This document shows, piece by piece, positions 1-7,154 of a stretch of 64,000 nt of DNA. The notes beneath the pieces are model-generated. The model was given only the letters and a program-made list of their open reading frames with translations. It ran no database searches and was not told the DNA's origin. Both the position numbers and the translations under genes were made by a program. Positions within the stretch are counted from its first letter, which is position 1, and each line of letters opens with the position of its first letter. Source of the stretch: JACKBK01 sp963707275 (GTDB lineage: Bacteria > Chloroflexota > Anaerolineae > JAAEKA01); NCBI GenBank assembly GCA_963707275.1, contig CAVPPH010000013.1, positions 248,001 to 312,000 on the forward strand. Reading direction: 5' to 3'.

Positions 1-955
1 TGACGATGGCAACCACATCTTCGGGGGTCGCAACATCCTGACTGTCAACGGCCACGATCATGTCACCTTTAGCCAGGCCAGCCGCCTCGGCAGGGCTACC
101 TGCCGCGACACTGACAACGGCCACACCCGACTCGACCGAGTCGAAGTCCGGCATTCCCTGAAGCCCCGGCATCTCGCCAGGCGCAGGCATCCCGCGTCCA
201 TGGAAGAAGGGCATCTCGCCGTCGCCGAACGGCATGGTTTCCATAGTCGTCCTCATCGCCGGCCCGTACTGAACACCGAGGAAGGCTACGCCGGCCTTGT
301 CAGGGTTTTCAGCCAGGGTAACATCCAGCGACAGATTGGCGTCCTCGCCAGCCCGTTGAACTTCCAGCGTCGCTGTGTCGCCAGGCGCCAGCGCGCCGAT
401 CGCGTCGGCCAGCGTGGTGTCTTCGGCCAGCGCTTCGCCGTTCACCGAGAGGATCACGTCGCCGGTTTGCAGGCCTGCCGATGCAGCCGGGCTGTCAGCG
501 ACAACATCCATCACGAGCGCGCCGTCAGCCGCGGCCGGCATGAACCGGTCAGTTCGTGGCATGGCCTGCTGCCCGAAACCGTAGTACGGCTGGATACCAA
601 GGTATGCACGGCCGTTTTGCTCGCCAACAGTCACGGAAAGGGTGCGCTCGTCGTCGCCGTGGGTCACCACCAGATCGACCTTGTCGCCAGCGGTCAGGTC
701 AGCCACCGCCGTGGCCACATCGCTCGCGTTGTTAGTTTCCTGTGCGCCGATTGCCAGCAGGATGTCACCGCGTGAAACGCCGGCCGCCGCGGCCGGGCCG
801 TCAGGATCGACGGATACGATCACCAGACCGACTTCGTCAGTCGCAGTCTGTTGGCTCTGTTGCACCGCGTTGCTGGCAGCAAACGCCGCCGTCGCGCCAA
901 CCATGGTAACAAGGGCCAGCACGGCCAGCACAATAAACAATCTCTTGTGTCTCAT
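1..955 (-). CDS. Secreted or anchored multi-PDZ protein (3' end cut by the window edge)
   Basis: The start codon at 955-953 follows a GGAGG at 966-970. Residues 5-27 are a hydrophobic signal peptide or anchor, ending in ATAAFAAS. Three PDZ-like units follow, each with the shape GL..GD.I..V (for example AGVSRGDILLAIG, AGLQTGDVILSVNG and AGLAKGDMIVAVD). The linker before the third unit is rich in Met, Gly and Pro. No serine-protease domain lies before the PDZ units, so this is not an ordinary HtrA/DegP. It is probably a cell-envelope scaffold or peptide-binding protein. The reading frame runs off the left edge, so a C-terminal domain could be missing. It lies 128 bases downstream of a response-regulator gene on the same strand and may be co-regulated with it. 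Confidence 0.8.
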   Translation of the reverse strand, partial: MRHKRLFIVLAVLALVTMVGATAAFAASNAVQQSQQTATDEVGLVIVSVDPDGPAAAAGVSRGDILLAIGAQETNNASDVATAVADLTAGDKVDLVVTHGDDERTLSVTVGEQNGRAYLGIQPYYGFGQQAMPRTDRFMPAAADGALVMDVVADSPAASAGLQTGDVILSVNGEALAEDTTLADAIGALAPGDTATLEVQRAGEDANLSLDVTLAENPDKAGVAFLGVQYGPAMRTTMETMPFGDGEMPFFHGRGMPAPGEMPGLQGMPDFDSVESGVAVVSVAAGSPAEAAGLAKGDMIVAVDSQDVATPEDVVAIV

Positions 956-1040
956 ATCTTCTCAGCCTCCATTCAAATGTTCGGGTCATCTACCCAACGA
1001 TCAGGATAGCAGGCAAGTGCAAGGAAGTGATTTAGAAGGT

Positions 1041-1056
1041 GTTAAGATTTCTTAAC
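1041..1056. promoter_or_regulatory. 16-base palindrome between response regulator and PDZ gene
   Basis: GTTAAGATTTCTTAAC is a 7+2+7 perfect palindrome. It lies in the AT-rich gap that precedes the PDZ gene, directly after the response-regulator stop codon. It is a candidate operator for the PDZ gene; binding by the neighbouring regulator is only a guess, since OmpR-type proteins usually bind direct repeats. Confidence 0.35.
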
Positions 1057-1083
1057 AGTGCTGGAAGTCGGACGTCTTCGCCT

Positions 1084-1785
1084 CTACGGCTCGAACTTGT
1101 AGCCGACGCCGCGCACAGTCACCAGCCAGCGCGGGTCGGAGGGGTCGTCCTCGAGCTTCTGGCGCAGGTGACGCATGTGGACGTCGATGGTGCGGTCGTT
1201 GCCCAGGTCGCTGTCGTAGCCCCAGATGGCCTCAATGAGCTGCTCACGACTGGCGGGCCGGGCGGGCTGACTGACCAGGTGGCGGAGCAGGCGAAACTCG
1301 ATAGGTGTCAACTCGACGGGCTGGCCGCGGCGGGTCACCAGCATCCGCTCCAGATCGACCTCGACCGCGCCGAAGGCCAGCCGCCGGGCATCCGCTGCGG
1401 GCATCGCGAGGTCGCCATAGGTTCGCCGCAGCAGCGCGCGGATGCGTGACACCAGCTCGCGCAGGCTGTAGGGCTTGACGAGATAGTCGTCCGCGCCCAG
1501 CTCCAGCCCCAGTATCTTGTCCACCTCTTCGTCGCGCGCTGTCAACATAAGGATCGGCTGGCGCTTGCCCTCGCTGCGCAGCGTGCGACAGACGTCGAAG
1601 CCGCTGATGTCGGGCAGGCGGATGTCCAGCACGATGAGATGCGGCGTTTCGCGACGCGTCAGGGCCAGCGCCTCATTGCCCGTGCGCGCCCAGAGGACGC
1701 TGAAGCCCTCGGCAGTCAGTCCATATTCCAGCCCCCTGGCCACCGCCCGCTCATCTTCGACAATCAGTATCTTTTCGCCGGCCAT
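1084..1785 (-). CDS. OmpR/PhoB-family response regulator
   Basis: This is a two-component output protein of 233 residues, the normal size for the family. Receiver domain: residues 1-120, with acidic pair D11/E12, phospho-acceptor D54 (VLDIRLPD), T82 and K104 (DDYLVKPYSL). Winged-helix DNA-binding domain: residues 130-233, with the family signature TIDVHMRHLRQKLEDDP and a terminal VRGVGYKF. No histidine kinase is encoded next to it, so its sensor is elsewhere. The gene lies in a minus-strand row after parA and the DUF4177-like gene. Its leader is made almost entirely of the TACGAG-type hairpin at 1805-1867. The nearest Shine-Dalgarno (AGGAG, about 15 bases before the start) lies at the edge of that hairpin. 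Confidence 0.93.
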   Translation of the reverse strand: MAGEKILIVEDERAVARGLEYGLTAEGFSVLWARTGNEALALTRRETPHLIVLDIRLPDISGFDVCRTLRSEGKRQPILMLTARDEEVDKILGLELGADDYLVKPYSLRELVSRIRALLRRTYGDLAMPAADARRLAFGAVEVDLERMLVTRRGQPVELTPIEFRLLRHLVSQPARPASREQLIEAIWGYDSDLGNDRTIDVHMRHLRQKLEDDPSDPRWLVTVRGVGYKFEP

Positions 1786-1804
1786 TCGCTATCTCGTACT
1801 CCTG

Positions 1805-1867
1805 CTCGTACTCGTACTCCTACTCGTCCGGAAAGAGTACGAGGACGAGTAGGAGTACGAGTACGAG
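1805..1867. repeat. TACGAG-rich hairpin repeat, copy 1
   Basis: Two perfectly complementary 25-base arms (1805-1829 and 1843-1867) flank a 13-base loop. The arms are built from CTCGTA/CTCCTA hexamers. It lies between a stop codon (1885) and the next start codon (1785). A second, less perfect copy sits at 63403-63493 in the same kind of position. Confidence 0.85.
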
Positions 1868-1884
1868 CCGATGAGTCGTGCCTG

Positions 1885-2292
1885 CTATTTCCTGGCGCGC
1901 TTCAGAAACAACTGGTAATAGTCGCTGGCGCCGTAGAGCGACTTGCCGCCGCCCGCGCCGACCATCTCCCAGCCGTCCTCGCCCAGTTGCGCCAGATAGT
2001 CGTGGATCACCGGCGCCTGGTTCCAGTTGCGGATCTCCTGGCCGTTGATGTAGCGCGGCCGCCAGCCGCGGTGGTTACTGAACGAGACGATCAGGTAGTC
2101 CCAACCTTTGGCAGGCGGTGCGGGTTCAGGCTGCTTGGCCTGCTTGCCTTTACTGCCAGTCGCGCCTGCCGAGCGACTGGCGCGCGGCTTCGGCGGCGGA
2201 GTTGGTTGAGCAGGCTGAGCGGGGCTGTCGGCGTCGACCGGCGGGCCGGCCAGCAGCTCGCCCAGTACGTCAGGCGTTTCCTTGCGCGTCAT
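1885..2292 (-). CDS. Small protein with DUF4177-like C-terminal domain
   Basis: This protein of 135 residues has two parts. Residues 1-65 are a low-complexity Pro/Ala/Lys-rich tail. Residues 66-135 form a compact domain (WDYLIVSFSN ... LAQLGEDGWEMVG ... YYQLFLKRA) that resembles DUF4177: a strand, a helix, the 'GWE(L/M)V' turn and a final strand ending FxKR. Its start overlaps the 3' end of parA by 23 bases, so the two are very likely translated together. The function is unknown. As the partner of an orphan ParA it may be a cargo adaptor or regulator, but nothing in the sequence shows that. Confidence 0.7.
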   Translation of the reverse strand: MTRKETPDVLGELLAGPPVDADSPAQPAQPTPPPKPRASRSAGATGSKGKQAKQPEPAPPAKGWDYLIVSFSNHRGWRPRYINGQEIRNWNQAPVIHDYLAQLGEDGWEMVGAGGGKSLYGASDYYQLFLKRARK

Positions 2293-3028
2293 CTTGCATG
2301 ATCCTTTCTACCAGTCGCCCGTAGTCCTCGGCGCCGGCTGAGCGGGGCGCGTATTCGAAAATGTGCTGGCGGTAGCCGGGGGCTTCGGAGAGGCGCACGT
2401 TGTAGCGGATCGGCTCGCACGTCTGGCCGGGGAAGTAGGTGTGGAGCTGGCCGAGAATCTCCTCCGACTTGCGCACGCGCCGGTCCATGAAGGTCGGCAC
2501 GACATAGCGCAGCGTCAGGCCCTCGCGGTAGCGTTGGATGCTGGCCATGCTCTGTGAAAACTCCATCAGCCCCTGTAACGTCATGACCTCCAGGGAAACC
2601 GGCGCCAGCACCTCGTCGACGTAGAACAGCACGTTGACGGTCAGCACATCCCAGCCGGGCGCGGTGTCGACGATCACGTAGTCGTAGCGGCCGTCCAGCG
2701 CGTCCAGCGCTTCCGCCAGCGTGCGTTCGCCGCCGAAATCCTTGCGCGCGATGACTCGTTTCAGCCCGGCCAGGCCTTTGCCGCCCGCCAGCACGGCCAG
2801 ATTGTCGCGCGCCGGCGTCGCTAACTGCGCCGGCGTGCCCTCGCCCGCGACCAACTCGGCCAGACCGCCGGACGCGGCGACGCCCAGCGAGCGGCCGGCC
2901 TGGCCCTGGGTATCGACGTCGATCAGCAGCACGGTCTGGCCGGCCAGCGCCAGGCCGGCCGCCAGGTTGACGGCGGTCGTCGTCTTGCCGACGCCGCCTT
3001 TGGTCAGGGCTACAGCGATCTTTCTCAT
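2270..3028 (-). CDS. parA: ParA/Soj-like ATPase
   Basis: Deviant Walker-A ATPase of 252 residues. The P-loop KGGVGKTT is at residues 10-17, the Walker A' motif is VLLIDVDTQGQ near 34-44, and the Walker B-like segment YDYVIVDTAPG is near 113-123. The family positions plasmids, chromosomes or protein complexes by ATP-dependent surface gradients. No parB or parS-like partner follows. Instead the stop codon overlaps the start of a DUF4177-like gene, which suggests a role other than chromosome segregation. The start codon has a good AGGAG seven bases upstream and an extended -10 promoter at 3061-3066. Assignment to the ParA/MinD superfamily is secure; the exact subfamily is not. Confidence 0.9.
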   Translation of the reverse strand: MRKIAVALTKGGVGKTTTAVNLAAGLALAGQTVLLIDVDTQGQAGRSLGVAASGGLAELVAGEGTPAQLATPARDNLAVLAGGKGLAGLKRVIARKDFGGERTLAEALDALDGRYDYVIVDTAPGWDVLTVNVLFYVDEVLAPVSLEVMTLQGLMEFSQSMASIQRYREGLTLRYVVPTFMDRRVRKSEEILGQLHTYFPGQTCEPIRYNVRLSEAPGYRQHIFEYAPRSAGAEDYGRLVERIMQDDAQGNA

Positions 3029-3060
3029 AGGTTGCTCCTGTGGTGAAGCCTTTGCCCGTT

Positions 3061-3066
3061 AGTATA
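3061..3066 (-). promoter_or_regulatory. Extended -10 promoter element for parA
   Basis: On the minus strand the sequence reads TGGTATACT, an extended -10 (TGn plus TATACT), 32 bases before the parA start codon. No good -35 is visible, as is common for extended -10 promoters. Confidence 0.45.
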
Positions 3067-3212
3067 CCACAAGGTAGCGCCAGGATGCACAAGGCCGCGC
3101 ATCCCCTCCCGTTACTTTTCCTTCCCTTTGTGCGTCTGTTCATGTGATAGCTGCGATCGCGCTTTTCGCTTGCCGCGGCTCCGTTCCCCATCATTCACCG
3201 AGAGAGGCGCTC

Positions 3213-4852
3213 GTGTCTAAAACATATTCTTTTGCTCTGCTGGTATTGGTACTTGTTTTCGTTGCCCTGGCTGTGACGGTGGTTCCGGCGTCGTCGGGAG
3301 CGCTGCTGCGTTCGGCTGATCCAAGCACGCGTTTGCAGGGCATCTGTCCCGACCAGTACGAGCCGGATAACGATCCGGCGCAGGCGAAGCCGATCCTGCC
3401 GGACGGCGCGGCCCAGCGGCACACCTTCGACCCGGTGGGCGACCAGGACTGGAAGTTCTTCCAGGCCACCGCCGGCCGCGTCTACACCGCGACGACCTTC
3501 AACCTGCTGCTGGACACCGACACGACGCTGCGGTTGTACGACACCGATGGCGCCACCGTGCTGGCGTTCAACGACGACTATCCTGGATCGCCCGAGCCGC
3601 TGGCGTCGCAGATCGTCTGGACCGCGCCGGCAGATGGCCAGTTTTACCTGCGCACGCGTGATTTCTACGGCCGGGGCGACTGCCTGGGCTACGACATCAA
3701 CCTGATCGACGACACGACCCCGGTGGCGAACTTCGGACCGTGGCTGCCCATGCTGCTGGTGCGCTACGCCCCGCCGCCAACCCCGACCGCCTCGGCCACA
3801 TCTACGCCAACGCCAACCAGCGACGCCGACGGCCGACCGCAACACGCCGACGATCACACCTTCGCCGACGGTCACCAACACGCCGACGCCGACCGGGCCG
3901 ACGGCGACGCCGATTGCTGTTCCGGGACTGGACGCACCGAACGGCATCGCTGTCAACCCGGCCACCAACCGCGTTTACGTCGCCAGCCGGAACACCGGTA
4001 CGCTTTTCGTGCTGGATGGCAGCGATCAATCGGTGCTGGCTGAACTGCCGGTGGGCGAGCCTGCCCTTTGGCGTGGCAGCCAATCCCGCCACCGGTCGCG
4101 TCTACGTCGCCAACTTCGGCAGCGGTTCGTTGACGGTGATCGACGGCGTGACCAACCAGGTTGTGACCACTGTGCCGTTGGCGCCGGAGATCACCTACGT
4201 TGCAGTCAACACGCAGACCAACCGCGTCTACGCCGTCAGTCACGCTGCCAACATGCTGTACGTGCTTGACGGCGCAACCAACGCGCTGCTGAACAGCGCC
4301 AGCACCGGCGTCAACGCCGGCGCGTTCGGGCTGGCAGTTAGCGAAAGCCTCGACCGCGTCTATGTCAGCAACCGCGACAATCAGAAGATCGTCACTTTCG
4401 ACGGCGCCGGCAACGTTATTGCCGGGCAAGGCGTCACGCCGTCGCCGTTGGGTGCAGTGCCTTTCGCGCTGGGCTTCAACAACTATAACAACAAGCTGTA
4501 TGTTGTTCTGGCGACCAGCGCGGTGAGCGTCAACGCTGTTCAGGTCTATTCGGCCAGCGGCAATGGGCTGGCGCTGCTCAACACTGCCAGCCTGCCTTCC
4601 GGCGGGTCGGCCGGCGGAGGCGGTGTGGCGGTTAATCCGGCAACCGATCGGGTCTTCGTCACCAACTCGGCGTCGAACAACGTCAGCATACTGGATGGCG
4701 ACAGCAACAACGTCGTCGGGACGCAGGCTGTTGGTACGTTCCCCTACGGCATCGCGGTCAACCCGACCGACGGCGCGGTCTATGTTGGCAACGGCCTGAG
4801 CGATAATCTGTCGCTGTTCTATGACATCGGGGTTCGCAGGAGGCAACCATGA
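3213..4852 (+). CDS. Secreted PPC-domain / YVTN beta-propeller protein (two frameshifts)
   Basis: I chose the GTG start at 3213 because it opens directly into a lipophilic signal peptide (SKTYSFALLVLVLVFVALAV). A bacterial pre-peptidase C-terminal (PPC) domain follows, from YEPDNDPAQAKPI to LYDTDG. A Thr/Pro linker and a YVTN-type beta-propeller with repeats such as NPATNRVYVA and NPATGRVYVANFG come next. The reading frame changes near 3822 (inside the TP linker) and near 4063 (just before PFGVAANPATG). The protein is otherwise continuous, so both look like single-base errors. The stop codon overlaps the start of the next gene (ATGA at 4849). It is probably an exported or surface-attached binding protein of unknown ligand. 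Confidence 0.75.
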
Positions 4853-6990
4853 AATCGCGCGCTGCCTTGCGATGGTTACTACCGGCCGGCGTTGCGGCGG
4901 GCAGTCTGCTGCTGCTGGTGATTATCAGCCTGCATGCCACCGCGGCCGCGCCGTTATCCAATTCGCAGGGGCAGATCAGCGCTGGCACCAGCGTGCTCAG
5001 CGAGCACCAGGTCACGCCTGATGCTACTACGCTGACGGCTTGTAAGTTCAACGATCGCAACGGCGACGGAGCGCAGGGCGGCGACGAAGGCCCGATGGCG
5101 GGCGTTCAGCTCGCATATCTCAACGACTTGGGTGACAGCGACAGCGGTGTCACCGGGTCGGATGGATGTGTGACGTGGATCAATCCGCCAGCTGCGACTT
5201 ACGCCGTGACCGAGACATTCCCGCTGGCCTGCCTGCCGACCACCGATCCCTATCCGCCGCAGGTCACGCTGGCGGACGGCCAGTCGGCACAGGTGGAGAT
5301 CGGCAACCGCTGCTTTGGCGCGCTGCTGGCGCGCACCTTCGAAGATCTGAATGACAACGGGACATGGGATCCCGACGAAGCGCCGCTGGGCGGTGTGGCC
5401 GTTGCCTGGAGCAACGAGTACGGCGAGAGCGACTCGGATGTCAGCGACGCGACTGGCATTCTCTCGTGGCCGATAATGCCGGAGGGCGCATACACCGTCA
5501 CTGCTTCGACGCTGCCCGGCTACGCGCCGACCACGCCCACCACTCAGACCGGCGCGCTTCTGACTGCCCAGACCATCACTGTTGACTTCGGCCAGCGGCC
5601 CAGAGTTGGTCTTCTTTATCTCCCAATCCTGCTGAAGAAGGCAACCCAGGCAACGCCGACGCCAACATCGGACCCACCCCCGCCGACGCCCACATCAGGC
5701 ACGCCTACTCCGACACCGGTCGGGGCTGGCTGTGTCAGTGGCCGCAAGATCGACACGACCATGAGCGGGCTGCCGGGCTGGACGATCATCCTACAGCCGG
5801 CCAACGGCAGCACACCGCGCAGCACAGTCACCGACGGCTTGGGGAACTATCGCTTCGACGGCGTACCGGAGGGCCGCTACATGGTGTCGGAGGTGGTGCA
5901 GCCGGGGTGGACGCCAGTGTTTCCTCCGTCAGTGCTGATCGTCGTGACGGCCGGCGATCAGTGCACCGAGGTGACCTTTCAGAACCGGCAAGTCGCTGTG
6001 ACGCCAACCACCACTGCCACGCCGACGGCCACACCCAGCAGCACGCCGCTGCCGACCATCCCTGGCATCCCGCACCCGAAGGGAATCGCGGTCAACGTGC
6101 AGACGAACCGCGTCTATGTTGCCAGCAAGACGACTGACCGGCTGTTCAAGATCGACGGCGCGACAAACGCGGTGCTGGCGTCCTATCACACCGGGAGCGA
6201 GCCGTTCGGCGCCGCGGCAAGCAGCACGACCGGCAAGGTGTACGTCTCCAACTACGCCGGTGACTCGCTGTGGGTGCTGGATGGTTCGTCAGGGGCGCTG
6301 CTGGGGACGGTCTATTTCAGCAGCCTGGGCTACGGCGAGCCTTCCTACGTCGCCGTGAACGAGATACTGAACCGGGCTTATGTCAGCCTGCACGACGGCG
6401 GACGGTTGGCAGTCATCGACGGCGCGACCAACGCGCTGATCATGACCGTCGAAGCGGAAGCCGGCGCGCTGGGCGTCGCGGTCGATCCGGGCTTGCAGCG
6501 GGCGTACGTTTCCTGCCGCGACACGGGCAACGTCGTCGTGGTGGACACCACCAGCAACACCCGTCTGTGGGGCCAGACCTTCGCGGTGCAGGGCGAGCCG
6601 TACGCGATCGCTGTGGACGCGGTGCGCCACCGGCTGTATGCGCTGATCTCGGTCGGCGGCAGCAACCCCGACCGCGTGGCCGTGTTCAGCCTTGCGCCCA
6701 GCGGCGCCAGCCGAATCGGCACGGTGATGGTGGGCGCGGGCGGCGTCGATGGCGGCACGGGCATCGCGGTCAACACGACCACCGGCCACGTCTTCGTCGC
6801 CAACAGCGCGGACGACACGGTGACGGTGATCGACGGGCCGGGGATGGCAGTGCTGAACACCGTCACAGTTGGAGACAACCCCGGCATGATCGGCGTCAAC
6901 CCCGCGACCAACCGGGTCTACGTCGGCAACCGCGGCAGCAACACCGTGCAGGTGCTGCAAGACAGCTACACCCGCCGGCCGCGCCGCTAA
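4849..6990 (+). CDS. Secreted SdrD-B-like / YVTN beta-propeller surface protein
   Basis: This protein of 713 residues reads cleanly from one start to one stop. It has a signal peptide (LLPAGVAAGSLLLLVIISLHATA), then two adjacent SdrD B-like or prealbumin-like domains (FNDRNGDGAQGGDEGPMAGV and FEDLNDNGTWDPDEAPLGGV, each with a Ca-binding-type DxNxDG loop). A TP-rich linker, a third SdrD-like domain (GLPGWTIILQP ... GNYRFDGVPEGRY), another TP linker and a C-terminal YVTN propeller of about 300 residues follow. Translation is coupled by an ATGA overlap to the preceding gene, whose propeller is similar, so the pair looks like a tandem duplication with changed N-terminal modules. No sortase motif or C-terminal anchor is visible; the protein ends in RRPRR. 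Confidence 0.82.
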   Translation: MKSRAALRWLLPAGVAAGSLLLLVIISLHATAAAPLSNSQGQISAGTSVLSEHQVTPDATTLTACKFNDRNGDGAQGGDEGPMAGVQLAYLNDLGDSDSGVTGSDGCVTWINPPAATYAVTETFPLACLPTTDPYPPQVTLADGQSAQVEIGNRCFGALLARTFEDLNDNGTWDPDEAPLGGVAVAWSNEYGESDSDVSDATGILSWPIMPEGAYTVTASTLPGYAPTTPTTQTGALLTAQTITVDFGQRPRVGLLYLPILLKKATQATPTPTSDPPPPTPTSGTPTPTPVGAGCVSGRKIDTTMSGLPGWTIILQPANGSTPRSTVTDGLGNYRFDGVPEGRYMVSEVVQPGWTPVFPPSVLIVVTAGDQCTEVTFQNRQVAVTPTTTATPTATPSSTPLPTIPGIPHPKGIAVNVQTNRVYVASKTTDRLFKIDGATNAVLASYHTGSEPFGAAASSTTGKVYVSNYAGDSLWVLDGSSGALLGTVYFSSLGYGEPSYVAVNEILNRAYVSLHDGGRLAVIDGATNALIMTVEAEAGALGVAVDPGLQRAYVSCRDTGNVVVVDTTSNTRLWGQTFAVQGEPYAIAVDAVRHRLYALISVGGSNPDRVAVFSLAPSGASRIGTVMVGAGGVDGGTGIAVNTTTGHVFVANSADDTVTVIDGPGMAVLNTVTVGDNPGMIGVNPATNRVYVGNRGSNTVQVLQDSYTRRPRR

Positions 6991-7070
6991 TCCGGGGAAG
7001 CAGGCGGCCTGTCGTCAGCTCGTCAAGCCGACACGGACGCGGGTTTGACAGACTTGCCAGCTTGGTGCAT

Positions 7071-7115
7071 AGTAGGCCCGCGACGCCCGTTTTTGAAGCG
7101 CGTCGCGGGCCTGCT
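7071..7115. terminator. GC-rich hairpin between two plus-strand genes
   Basis: Arms of 16 bases (AGTAGGCCCGCGACGC and its complement with one mismatch) flank a loop that carries a run of T. It lies 80 bases after the stop of the YVTN gene. No T-run follows the second arm, so its efficiency as an intrinsic terminator is uncertain. Confidence 0.45.
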
Positions 7116-7154
7116 GTATGATCCTCGCAATTTGTCTCTCGATATGATCCTGCC

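Noticed and set aside
1..955. HtrA/DegP protease
   Set aside because: The N-terminal part has PDZ units directly after the signal segment and no trypsin-like domain. Only a C-terminal domain beyond the edge could change this.
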